Shown here: positions 1 to 10,850 of the stretch, piece after piece
Layout: each line of letters opens with the position of its first letter
How positions within the stretch are numbered: position 1 is the stretch's first letter
Source of the DNA: Impatiens glandulifera
Taxonomy: Eukaryota > Streptophyta > Magnoliopsida > Ericales > Balsaminaceae
Reading direction: 5' to 3'
Length of the DNA: 64,000 bases
NCBI RefSeq assembly: GCF_907164915.1
Contig: NC_061862.1
Span: forward strand, 3,286,001 to 3,350,000
Notes under the pieces: model-generated
The model's input: the letters and a program-made list of their open reading frames with translations, nothing else
Told to the model about the DNA's origin: nothing
Databases searched by the model: none
Made by a program: the position numbers and the translations under genes

Positions 1-487
1 AATACATCTTTTAAAGTCTATTGATAGGACAATCTCGGCTACTATAAGTGAAAATGATGATATCGCTTATGTTGGAACAAACTGGCTCATGTATGAGTTG
101 ATGTGGAGGGACTTATTTAGGTAAATAAGAAGTAACCTAACATTGCCATTATTAGAAAATATTATCTCTATGCTAAATGAAGCAACAAATTATATTACTC
201 TAATTTGAATCATTATCTAGAAAATATTTTGTATAGAAAATGAAGCATCAAAACTTACAGTATAAGGTTCAAAAAATATGTTATACCAAATGGAAAAAGA
301 ATCACTTTAAGTGTTGATTGTGACAAAATACTTAAATGTATAAATAGGATCAACAAAACATGTTGGAGGATCATCAACTTAATCTTGTTGATGTGTTTGT
401 TTGAACAGATTCATAACAAAGAAGTATAGTTGTGCAAAACAAGTGAGTGGTGCACCAGTTGTGACTGAATGCACTGCAACAGCTTGA
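1..487 (+). CDS. PHR2: 3' end of a PHR2-like photolyase/blue-light receptor gene (two last exons)
   Basis: Two exons can be read. The first runs from before the window to position 120 in the frame starting at base 2; it contains TNWLMYELMWRD, the helical segment typical of the photolyase/cryptochrome family, and ends at a good donor (AG|GTAAATAAG). The second, 409-487, follows the acceptor TTTGAACAG and continues in phase with FITKKYSCAK, ending at TGA 485-487. The order WRD-x-F-R-F-ITKKYS near the C terminus, with a short Thr/Ala-rich tail, is what I know of plant PHR2, a chloroplast-associated photolyase relative. The tail here (VVTECTATA) and WRDLFR instead of the usual WRDFFRF are divergent, so this may be a decaying or paralogous copy. 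The intron is 121-408. Bases 488-697 look like 3' UTR, ended by a hAT insertion. The rest of the gene lies outside the window. Confidence 0.62.
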
Positions 488-697
488 AGACTCGGAAAAT
501 AGAAAATTTTCCTCCATGGAAGAAGAGCAAGCTTGGTTATTTTTTAGTTGATGCAAAAACAATTAAAAGGAACATTTTATTCATTGTGAACATTTTGGTG
601 CTCAAGAGGAGCCTTGTTGGTTTGTTAATGAATAAGCAACCCTTAGAGCTTTTGTTATTAAAAGAATTTATTACCATCCTTTTCTTTGTAAACCAAT

Positions 698-1178
698 TAG
701 GGTGAGCAAATGGGTAAAACCAATCCGTTTTGTCCGATCCGTATTAAATCCAAACTAAGTTTATCAAATCCGTAATCCAAACCATTTTACTAATTAATAC
801 GGATCGGATACGGATTGGATTGAAAATGGTTTGGATAATCCAAACTAAAAAATATTTATATATATTAGCTTGAAATTAGTCAACAATTTTTCGAATTTTT
901 TATTATTATTAAATTTGAATCTGAAAAAATAATAAAAATAATAATAAAAATAAATAAAAATAAATATCGTTGTCAAGTGATGATAAGTAAAATATATATT
1001 ATATTGAGATAAAATTTAATTTAAAGAAAATTAATTAAAAAATATATTTTTATTTAGATAGTTTGGATAATTTGGATAATCCTAATCCAATCCGATCCGA
1101 TCTCAGTCCAATCCGAATTAGTATTTAGGATTCAGATTGGATTGGATTTCGGATTAAACCACCCAATGCTCACCCCTA
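698..1178. mobile_element. hAT-type MITE, 481 bp, with 8-bp target duplication
   Basis: The element begins TAGGGTGAGCA and ends TGCTCACCCCTA, giving terminal inverted repeats of about 12 bp with one indel-like difference. It is flanked on both sides by AAACCAAT (690-697 and 1179-1186), an 8-bp target site duplication as expected for the hAT superfamily. The interior carries subterminal stretches rich in GGATTGGAT/CCAATCC in both orientations and an AT-rich core. It has no reading frame for a transposase, so it is non-autonomous. It inserted just after the PHR2-like 3' end. Confidence 0.88.
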
Positions 1179-1189
1179 AAACCAATCAC

Positions 1190-2160
1190 ATAGTTAAATA
1201 TTTTCTTTCATATCCTCTTCAAACTCTTAATTTGAGAGACTTCAATTGAGAATCAAACTTATTAATAAATGCAAATAATAACTTATCTTAAAATACCCCT
1301 GTTACAAGGGAATGTTTTATTATAAAAAAAAATTGGTTTTACATAACAAATTTCTAAACTTTAATAACAGATATGTATCCAATGTGATGCGTCGAAGTAC
1401 CATAACAGATATGCATCCAACAAAAGTCAAGAAGAAAATGAGCAATGAGAAGTTGAGCCCTCCAGCATTTTCTATTCTCAGATCTTTCCCTGAACAATGG
1501 AAATTAGAGAAGTTCAACCCACAATGACATTCACCAAAAATATAATTAAACATACAGAAACCAAAAGTAGAGGTATGACCATTCGCGAGACGCATTCGCG
1601 AGACGCATTCGTGTGACGCACCCGCGTGACACACCCGCATTCACAAGACACACCCGCATTCGCGAGACGCACCCAAATTCTGCCGCAACAGTGTCATTTA
1701 CCCAATCAATCCCTGAACCCTAAATCCTAACAAACAATGCGTTCAAAGAAAGAAATAAATAACAAGTGGAAAACAAAGGAAGCATACCAGTAAAGCGGAC
1801 ATCCTTCATTCGCTGGGATTCCGACGTCTTCGTCAGGGGTCGTCTTGTTTTTAGAGAGAAGGGGACGTGAAGAGAGAGAACAGGGAAGAAAGAAATGGGA
1901 AGAATTGTAATTTTTTTAATTATATAGCAAGGGCATTGTGGACTTTTCATAATGCACCCAGTTGCGTAACGCAATTGGAGGTTGCGTGACGCAATAGGGG
2001 CATTTTCGTCGGAAAAAAAATAAGATCACCGACTCTATTTAATTTATGCGCTGACACTTTTCGCATTTAAGGATATTTATAGGGTCATTTCGTCAAATTT
2101 ACCTATATTGTGGACGAATCGATCTATTACAGCAATAGATCATTAATATAATTTTCTGTT
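1190..2160. other. Unassigned accessory stretch with GCGTGACGCA-type short repeats
   Basis: This kilobase holds no gene I can name. Bases 1583-1675 are a run of imperfect 15-bp repeats around CGCGAGACGCATT, and 1958-2000 carry two further TTGCGT(A/G)ACGCAA motifs. On the minus strand near 1790-1880 a pyrimidine-rich leader precedes a short ATG frame and a GTATGC donor-like site, which looks like a 5' UTR and first exon, perhaps captured by a transposon. No terminal repeats could be matched, so the type of element stays open. Confidence 0.35.
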
Positions 2161-2163
2161 TTG

Positions 2164-3030
2164 ATGTATAGACATGTCCTACCCCTGACCATATATCATA
2201 TGTAACCGCTGCCAAAAAAAGAATATGATGAACCACCTGAAATATGCACCCCAAGTTTATCCATTTACAATTTATGAAGATGAAAGTTATTATTTTTTAT
2301 GAATGAATTGTAAATTTGATTCAACTTACATACTTCATTTCACTAAGAGAAGGGTAAAATCAGAGCAATGTTGTCAAAATCTCGAGTTGACTCTTAAAAT
2401 CTTACAATTTTACGATTTCACATTAGAGTAACGAGTCTGATTTTAAGTAAACTCTTATAATTTTAAATTTACGATAATTAGATTTTACGATCTTACGAGT
2501 TTATAAATAATTTCGATTTTACGATTCTATACGATTTTACTTTTAAAAACAACAAATTTATTTTTAAAAATTAAAAAATAAAGATATTATTTATTTAAAT
2601 GAATTAATTAATATAATTAATTTTTTAAGTATAATATTTTATAGTGTTATTTACTATTATTATTTTTTAATTAATTTATATTAATATATATAATTTTTTT
2701 AAATTGGTTAAAGTATAAAATATTTAATTATATATATAAATAATAATAATAATATATAACTATTATTTTTTAAATTAAACTCTTACGATTTTATATAAAC
2801 TCTAGATTTTACGAGTTTACAACTCGCTAACGATTCTACGTAAATTCTTGATTTTGACAGCCTTAAACCAAAGTATCATTGTAAGGGCAGTAAGGAAATA
2901 CCCAACAAAAACCTGTTAAGAAATGTAAATATGATTCCTCAACTATCTATATATTTTGATCAAGAAGATCAGTTTATTATTATACAATATGGTACCAAAT
3001 GTCCAAAAGACATAGTAGAGAGACATAGCA
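2164..3030 (-). pseudogene. Inverted fragment of the neighbouring TLC-domain gene
   Basis: Read on the minus strand, this stretch matches part of the gene at 8585-9936, in the order part of exon 3, intron 3, exon 4, intron 4 and the start of exon 5. Shared landmarks are the intron 3 end with its acceptor, the exon 4 start (GTTGGGTATTTCCTTACTG), the exon 4 donor TATGTAAGTTGAATC and the exon 5 start GTGGTTCATCAT. Introns are retained, so this is DNA-level copying, not a retrocopy. Part of exon 3 (about 90 bp) is deleted, and exon 4 is interrupted by a 499-bp MITE (2366-2864). The match stops within exon 5 at 2164. It cannot encode a protein. Confidence 0.88.
2366..2864. mobile_element. Mutator-like MITE, 499 bp, inside the TLC pseudogene
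   Basis: The insertion splits the copy of TLC exon 4. Its edges are AAATCAGAG (2357-2365) and AAACCAAAG (2865-2873). Both derive from the nine bases that read CTCTGGTTT on the coding strand of the intact exon 4, so a 9-bp target duplication has since picked up point changes. The ends are an imperfect inverted repeat (CAATGTTGTCAAAATC against AAGGCTGTCAAAATC). A 9-bp duplication points to the Mutator superfamily. The interior is AT-rich with repeated ACGATTTTA motifs and has no reading frame. Confidence 0.75.
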
Positions 3031-3609
3031 TAAAATATAAAATAATTAAAGTAAATTCAATTAATATCTTAGAAATGTAAATACCTAGTTTGCCACGATA
3101 ATTCTAAGACAAATTTCTTTTTATGTCGAACGTGTCAAACGTGTCAATATGTCGAACGTGCCAGACGTGTCGATACGTTAAGAAAACCTTGTTAAAGAAA
3201 ACCGATATTATACATGTTAAGAAATACGAGAAGATCGTTTAAGGTTTTACCTAGTTAACAGACGGCTTCATCCGAACATTTTGAGAAGACGATTAAAAAC
3301 AGAAAAGAAGATGAACACTCTCTTGTAGATCTGATTTACTCGAATCTACAAAAAGAAGACAAGAACTCGACGGGAGATTTCTAACAAAGAAATCACAGAT
3401 GTACAACAACAAATCGTTGTACACTTCAAGGATCCAATGTTGCATTAACATCATCCCGAAGACCACAAAGAACCTACGACTCCACCCCCATCAAATGCCA
3501 TTTTTGCGAGAAGTTGCGAAGACGATTTGTGATAGGTTTGAAAAATCAATGAGAGAAAGTAAATAGTGAGAATGCAGTACAAAATTTTTTATTTATTTAA
3601 ATTATTAAT

Positions 3610-4654
3610 TCAGTGAACTTAACTTCACTTTTAATAACAATGTAAATAAAAGTGAAGCAAGCGCATATGAATTATTGATTAATGTAAATACCTAGTGAAG
3701 TTTGTTTTATTAGGTAGCGTTTGCTTCACTCCTATGAGCGCTGCAAATATTTAGTGAAGCAAGCCTCATCAAGTAGCGTTTGTTTCATTCCTTTGAGAGC
3801 TTTAAATACCTAATGAAGCAGAACTCATCAGGTAGCGCTTGTTTCACTCATTTGAGCGTTGTAAATACATAGTGAAGCAAGTCTCAACAGGTAGCGCTTG
3901 TTTCATTTTTTTATTCTCTTGAAGGTTTACATGAAGACATAAATACTTTTACATTAACGTATAAATATTTTTACATAAATGTGTTAGTGGTTTTACATGA
4001 ACATTTATATATATATTTAATATATAATTATATAAATATAAAATAAATTTATTTAAATATCTTAAACATAAATTTTAAAATATTTTGTTTTACAAATTCA
4101 TTTAAATATATTGCATAAATTTTTGAACATATTATTATATATATATATTTAATATATAATTACATAAAATATAAATAAATAAAGTAAATTCATTTAATAT
4201 CTTACAAATGTAAATACTTAGTAAAGTTTGCTTCATTAGGTAGTTGCTTCACTCTTCTCAGCGCTACAAATATTTAGTGAAGCAAACCTCATTAGGTAGC
4301 GCTTGTTTCACTCCTTTGAGCGCTGTAAATACCTAGTGAAGCAAGCCTCATCAAGTAGCGTTTGTTTCACTTATTTGAGCGTTGTAAATATTTAGTGAAA
4401 CAAGTATCACCAGGTAGCGCTTATTTCATTTTTTTTCACTTGTAGGTTTACATAAAGGCATAAATGTTTTTACATGAACGTATAAATGTTTTTACATAAA
4501 TGCGTTAATGGTTTTATGTGAACATTTATATATATTTAATATATAATTATATAAAATAATTAAAATAAATTTATTTAAATATCTTACAAATAAATTTTAA
4601 AATATTTTGTTTTACAAATTTATTTAAATATATTACATAAATTTTTGAACATGT

Positions 4655-4729
<75 letters not shown>

Positions 4730-5091
4730 ATATATAATTATATAAAATATAAAATAATTAAAATAAATTCATTTAAATATCTTACAAATAAATTTTAAAA
4801 TATTTTATTTTACAAATTTATTCAAATATCTTACAGATTTTTTTTTAAATGGAGTTATATATATATATATATATTTAATATATAATTATATAAATTATAA
4901 AATTATTCATACAAATTAATTTAAATATATCACAAATAAATTTATAAATATGTTGTTATATATTTATACAATATAAAATAATTAATATTGTTTTGCAGTT
5001 ACATTAGATATAAATAAGTGAATTTAATGTTAATTAAATGTATTATACATTTATAATGAGTAGGGAGTAAAGTGAAGCAATGTTCACTGAA
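3610..5091. mobile_element. Non-autonomous element bounded by inverted repeats, with paired 59-bp repeat blocks
   Basis: TCAGTGAACTTAACTTCACTT at the left is matched by an inverted partner on the right (AAGTGAAGCAATGTTCACTGA, 5071-5091). Inside are two blocks, 3690-3910 and 4205-4440. Each has four imperfect copies of a ~59-bp unit containing GTGAAGCAAGCCTCATCA, GGTAGCGCTTGTTTCACT and TTTGAGCGCTGTAAATA. The AT-rich segments after each block also match each other, so a ~515-bp module has been tandemly duplicated. Subterminal repeats of this sort are common in CACTA and hAT elements, but neither a CACTA terminus nor a clean target duplication was found, so the family is not assigned. Confidence 0.5.
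4660..4726. repeat. (AT)n microsatellite
   Basis: About 67 bp of uninterrupted TA dinucleotides lie inside the non-autonomous element. Comparable TA runs lie at 20039-20088, 25739-25792 and 55243-55279. Confidence 0.95.
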
Positions 5092-5169
5092 TGGTGCTTC
5101 TCAAACTTGATTTTACATTGGTGAAGTGGACCCATAATTATATCCGGGTTACGAGTTTCTCTCTTCATT

Positions 5170-5454
5170 TCAACCCTCCTTCATTTAAAATATCACTTAC
5201 TCAATTTATAAAAATATTTAAATAATTCTAAAATAACTTTTCAAAAGTTATAGGCTCAAAAAATAATTATTTAGAGAAAATATTTTATCAATTTATCCCA
5301 AAATAATTAAATTAAGTGTCAAAATAAATTAAATAATTATTTAGAAAAAAATTAAATTAATTTATCCCAAAATAATTAAATTAAAATGCAAAAATAAATT
5401 AACTAGTTATTTAAAGAAAATGTTATATTCATTTATCCTAAATAAATATTTTTG
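5170..5454. repeat. AT-rich ~90-bp tandem repeats, left part of a dispersed repeat (copy I)
   Basis: Three degenerate units, each with TTTATCCCAAAATAATTAAA and AAATAATTATTTAGA motifs, follow one another. The same series recurs at 37300-37860 in front of the second copy of the dispersed repeat. Confidence 0.6.
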
Positions 5455-6990
5455 ACTTATTTAATACGTTTTTCACACGTTTAACATGTTTTTGACACGT
5501 TTAACACGTTTTTGGCACGTTTAACACATTTTTGACACATTGAACACGTTTTTGACACGTTTTTCACGATTATGACACATTTTGACACGTTTTTGACACA
5601 TTTAACACGTTTAGATATGTTTAGCACGTTTTCACACGTTTAACACGTTTTCCACGTTTTTGACACTTTTAACATGTTTTTGATATATTTTCACGTTTCA
5701 ACACATTTTCACGTTTTCGACACGTTTAATACGTTTTTCACATGTTTAACACGTTTTTGACACGTTTAACACGTTTTTGGCACATTTAACACATTTTAAC
5801 ACGCTGAACACTATTTTCATGTTTTGAAAGTTTAATACGTTTAACACGTTTTTGACACGTTTGACCTGTTTTTTACGATTATGACACATTTTGACACATT
5901 TTCACGTTTTTTGCACGTTTAACACGTTTAACACATTTAATATAGTTTTCATGTTTTACACATTTAATATAGTTTTCACGTTTTACACATTCTTGATATG
6001 TTTAACATATTTTTAATACATTTTTAACGTTTTTGGCACGTTTAACACATTTTGACACGTTTTCCATGTTTTCCACATTTTTGGCATATGTTGACACGTT
6101 TAACACGATTTTGACACGTTTAACATGTTTCTTACATTTTTGACACGTTTAATACATTTTTCACACGTTTGACGTGCGAAAACGTGATAAACGTGTTAAA
6201 CGTTCCAAAAACATAAAAACGTGTTAAACATGTCAAAACGTGTTAAACATGACAAAAACGTATTAAAACTTATCAAAACGTGCCAAAAACATGCAAAAAA
6301 ACATGTTAAATATGTCAAAAATATGTTAAATGTGCACAAATGTGTTAAACGTGTTGGACTATCAAAAATGTGTTAAAAGTGCCAAAAACGTGCCAAAACA
6401 TATTAAATGTGCTAAAAATTTGTTAAATGAGCCAAAAACGTGTTCAACATGTGAAAAACGTGTTAAACGTGCCAAAAATGTGAAAAACGTGTTAAACCTG
6501 CTAAAAATGTGAAAAACGTGTTAATATGTGAAAAACGTGTCAAATATGTCAAAAACGTGTTAAACATGTCAAAAATGTGAAAAGCATGTTAAATGTGTTA
6601 AACATATCAAAACGTGTTAAACGTGTTAAAATATCAAAAACGTGAAAATTGTGTTAAACTTATCAAAAACGTGTTAAATATGTTAAAAACGTGTTAAATG
6701 TGCTAAAAATGTATAAACAAATGTGCCAAAAACGTGTTAAACTTGTCAAAAACGTGTTAAACGTATTAAACATGTCAAAAACGTGACAAAATATGAAAAA
6801 CATGTTATTAGTGTGAAAACGTGTTAAACATGTCAAAAACGTGTTAAACGTGTCAAAAACGTAAAAACGTGTTATATGTGTGAAAACGTGTTATAAATAT
6901 TAAAAACATGGTAAACGTGTTAAACGTGTGAAAGCGTGTTAAACATGTCAAAAACGTGTTAGACATGTCAAAAACATGTCCGACTTAAAG
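5455..6990. repeat. Large palindromic array of an ACACGTTT-type ~20-bp repeat
   Basis: From 5455 to about 6170 the + strand is a degenerate tandem repeat of TTTGACACGTTTAACACGTT. From about 6172 to 6990 it is the same repeat in reverse complement (AACGTGTTAAACGTGTCAAA). The switch lies near 6165-6185. The two halves are each about 0.7-0.8 kb, so the whole is an inverted repeat that could form a very long imperfect hairpin. The many apparent reading frames are by-products of the repeat. A few copies of the same motif sit at 3122-3175. Confidence 0.88.
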
Positions 6991-6999
6991 TTGGAAGAT

Positions 7000-7215
7000 G
7001 ATTAGTTTATATTGGATTAATAATAGAGAATTAAAGTAAATTTATATAATTTGGGTAATTTGGGTAACCCTAACCAACCCAAATTAAACTCAACCCAACC
7101 CAAACTCAACCCAACCCATACTCAACCCAACCCATATTAACCAACCAAAATTAATATTTTGAGTTTGGGTTAAGGTTGAGTTCGGGTAAATCCAAATTAT
7201 GCTCACCCCTACCAG
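7000..7215. mobile_element. Truncated hAT-type MITE end
   Basis: The stretch ends with TGCTCACCCCTA, the same terminus as the complete hAT MITE at 698-1178, preceded by AACCCAACCC-rich subterminal repeats. No matching left end was found; the left side runs into the palindromic array. It is therefore a partial or rearranged copy. Confidence 0.55.
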
Positions 7216-8040
7216 GAGGTTAATGCTCGAACTAATGCTCATACTAACAACCTAGGCAAGGAACACCATGGCCTCAAAGAACGCTGACGAAAATCCACAG
7301 ACTGCGCCCAACGTGCGTTGTACAAATAAGAACAACTAGCTTCCTTGAATCTTCATCATTTCCCACATGTTCATAGTTTGTCCTACTCGTCGAGAGGATA
7401 AATACGGTCGATAAAGTCATTAATGGTTTGTTCGAGATCAAATCGACTTTAAGCGGGAAGGATCCCCTAACCAAGACGAAGAAGAGGAATAAAGCCTCCT
7501 ATCATCAATCAACCTCTCGATCTACTACAATCCGCCACTAAAACTTCAATAAGAGACTAAGAGTATTTTTTAACTCACTGTAAGTTGTCAATCTCATTGT
7601 AAATGAGTCGGCCTCGAGTTTTAGGTTGCCCAGCCTCTGGAAAAATATGAATTTTGAAAATTAAAATAAATTAACAAAAAAATAGTTTTTTTTTTGTGAT
7701 ATTATAACCCATGACCAAATAATAATTTTAAATTTTCATCCTAAACCATTTGATTAGATCTTTTTACGCTTATAAAATGTAGTAATATTTTATTTATTTT
7801 ATTAAATGGGATGCTCTGGAGGGTGGTTTGCCTTAAATTGTGGACTTGTTAGGCTTACCTTGAGGTCGACCCTGATTGTAAATAATGTCATGAACAAAAT
7901 TTGAAATTTTTACATTTTAGTTTAGTTCATGTATTTTTAAATATTGCATGATTACTTAATTTCATGATTTGGATTTGAATTCGATTTTTAGATTGTTAGT
8001 AAGTTTTCGAATGAATTCAATTGGATCTCGAAAACGAATT
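7216..8040. repeat. Dispersed repeat, copy I
   Basis: This segment matches 37980-38790 almost throughout, including GGCAAGGAACACCATGGCCT, a central GC-richer part with AGACGAAGAAGAGGAATAAA, and an AT-rich tail ending around CATGATTACTTAATTTCATG. A short frame starting MASKNA is open for 17 codons here and 30 codons in copy II. No transposon protein is recognisable, so it is either a fragment of a larger element or an element carrying a captured gene piece. The homology stops near the TLC gene promoter region. Confidence 0.6.
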
Positions 8041-8584
8041 CAATTTGACGGGAGAATCGAATCTGAAAAACACGGGCTCTGAAATTTCAAACCTATCTAG
8101 GCTTCGTTTTACTCCTTAAAACGCTAAGTTGATCGCTGATGAAGCGTTGGAGCGGGGAACAGTGACGAACGCTGATGACTACAATGCATTTATTTTTATT
8201 TTTATTGTATTTTTTAATTTTGTAATGATAAGATCTATTTGAAGAATAAGATATAATATATATATAAAAAACGTGATGGCATGAACATAATTTTAATGAT
8301 TTTATACACAATATTTTTTTCAAAAGTTTAATGAAGCTCCATCCTAACTTTGTAAAAAAAGAAGACTTTTAATAAAACGTCCTTTCAGTCTTCAATACTA
8401 TTACTTACAAGCTAAGAAGCTTCTCGTGGACATTATTCTCTCTACACAACACGCAACACAACGAATTGATTGTATTATTTCTTTCCCAATTCCTTGCCAC
8501 ACACGATTCAGAACACCCTTCCGTCCGTCTCACCTCTTCTAATTCCGGTGACCTTCCGACCTCTTTTCCGGCTAATCAAAAACG

Positions 8585-9936
8585 ATGGTGTTAGCATCAG
8601 GAGGAGGCTATTTATTTTCTGAAACTTTGATCCCTTATGCAGGCATTATTGTTGGTATTCTGGCTTCCAAAATGGTAAACATAAGCCTGATCATCTCCCC
8701 TTCTTTTCCATCATATGAAATCCTTATTCTTTTTCCAGGTTTATAATCTAGCTCAAATGATCAGTAAAATGCAATTCAATACTTATTCTGGGCTCACCAG
8801 TTTCAAGCAACTTGAGTGGAATAACAGGTCTTGTCCCTTTTTATTCCCTGTAATTTTTTCTCCCCAATTTCACTTTCTTAATCTTCCTTCCAGGGCAATA
8901 TCTACAATTCATGCATTTTTCATCACACTATGGTCTCTATACTATGTCTTTTGGTCGGATCTTTTTGTTACAAATGATACCTTCACAAACCCTGTCACAT
9001 TCCGGAATTCCCCAGAATCTACATTTGGATTATCGGTACCATATTGTATAATAATAAACTGATCATCTTCTTGATCAAGATATATATATGTAGATAGTTG
9101 AGGATTAAATCATATTTACATTTCTCAACAGGTTTCTGTTGGGTATTTCCTTACTGACCTTGTAATGATACTCTGGTTTTACCCTTCTCTTGGTGGAATG
9201 GAGTATGTAAGTTGAATCAAATTTACAATTGATGCATAAAAAAGAAGAACTTTCATCTCCATAGATGGTGTAAATGGATAAACTTGGGGTGCATATTTCA
9301 GGTGGTTCATCATCTTCTTTCTTTGGCAGCGGTTACATATGCTGTATGGACAGGGGTAGGACAGGTCTATACATTTATGGTTCTTATCTCTGAGACAACT
9401 ACTCCATCAATAAATTTGAGATGGTAGACATCCAACCAGCCTCCTTAATGTCTTGACTTTTTTGTTTTATCACTGTTTTTGTTTTTTATTTTTCTGATTT
9501 TGTGTGTGGTTGAAACTTGAAAGGTATCTCGATGTTGCTGGATTGAAGAAGTCGACAATTTATCTGATAAATGGTTTCATTATGATCTTGGCATGGCTGG
9601 TGAGTGGATTGTTTTTTCGCAACTGTAAATTCGAATGTAGATGGTAAATTGAAGTTGAGATGAAATGCAGGTTGCGAGAATAGTTTTATTTATCTATGTG
9701 TTCTATCATATCTATTTGCACTTTGATGAGGTAAGAAAGTTAGTTTTATAATTAATTGATCAAGTGTTTTTTATACTGCTGATTAATTATCTATTATTTA
9801 ACAGATTATGCAGATACAAAAAGCTGGAATTTGCTTGGTTTTAGTTGTACCTTCTGTGATTTCTGTGTTGAATTTGATATGGTTTAGGAAAATTGTAAAG
9901 GGATTGATCAAGACTTTAGCTACAAAGAGGGAATAA
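8585..9936 (+). CDS. TLC-domain membrane protein (TMEM56/TLCD4-like)
   Basis: Eight exons join in frame: 8585-8674, 8739-8827, 8894-9035, 9132-9206, 9302-9423, 9524-9599, 9671-9730 and 9805-9936 (TAA). All introns are short with GT-AG ends. The product is 261 residues, the usual size for plant TLC (TRAM/LAG1/CLN8) proteins of the TMEM56 group. It has about six hydrophobic segments, the first at residues 14-30, and the family's paired histidines (VVHH, 133-136), with further His at 211 and 215 near a Tyr/Phe-rich helix. Such proteins sit in endomembranes; a lipid-related role is known for the family, but the reaction of this member is not. The start is the first ATG after a pyrimidine-rich leader (8400-8584). 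A broken inverted copy of exons 3-5 lies at 2164-3030. The gene itself looks intact. Confidence 0.9.
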
Positions 9937-9989
9937 TGAATGAGGAATGTGCATTCTTCAACCTTGTATTAATAAATAATCTTATTGTT

Positions 9990-10850
9990 TAATGTTAATA
10001 TTTGTTTATGTATAGTTCCTCTTTGTTTATTCTAATGGTATTTTTACTCAATATTTCAATTTTAAATTTGTTACATTTGTTATGTTGATCTAAATCATTA
10101 TATCCTTTAAATGTTTCTTTTGGGCGTATATAAATGTACCGGGTATAGTTAGTTTGAAAATTCGAATCTATAATCATTTTAAAAAGTGGATAAATGACTA
10201 TTTTCAAATAAATGAGAAAAAATAGGTATCATAATAAGGTATATAACTTTTGTAACAAAATTTGTTTAATAAATTTTTTTTGAATTAATTAATAAAATGT
10301 TATTTATATTTAAATTTTAAATTTAATAAAAAAATATATGAATATTTAAAAGAATATTATTTTATTGGTAAGAGAAAATTCTTTCTAAAATCTCGTTATA
10401 AAGTTATATATATATATGATTTTGAGGACAAAGATGTGTATTATGACTAGTTAGACATGGCTTTATAATAATGCTGGCGGATCCAAGAGGTGCAAGAAGG
10501 GCTTAAGTGGGTTATAGCCCAGTATAAACCTTTTAAAATTATATATATACATGTTTAAAAAGTGTGTATCTGTCTAAATGACTTTGCAAGTTACATATGT
10601 AAAAGAGGCCAGGTGATCAAACTCAGGCCTCCATGACAAAGTAATATATATTTTTTTTTTAAAATGACTTATGCCATTAATTAAAAAGACCCCAAAATGA
10701 TAAAAGGAGTACAAGCTGAAATTAAGCTTACAACAGTTTGCTCAAAGTCAACACACGATGGCCATAAGAAATCCACAATTGGCCTAAGAAACGTACACAA
10801 ACATGAAATCATAGTACAAAATCTCGATATTATAGAGATAACAATAATCA
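9990..10850. other. AT-rich intergenic stretch downstream of the TLC gene
   Basis: The first part is likely 3' UTR with AATAAATAAT at about 9969-9980. A GC-richer scrap at 10465-10620 (containing GATCCAAGAGGTGCAAGAAG) resembles transposon debris but cannot be assigned. No gene is seen. Confidence 0.5.

Noticed and set aside
1320..1640. 106-codon minus-strand frame
   Set aside because: It runs through short GCGTGACGCA-type repeats and AT-rich sequence, with no recognisable domain.
6330..6512. Cys/Lys-rich reading frame
   Set aside because: It is a by-product of the ACGTGTTAAAC repeat, not a gene.
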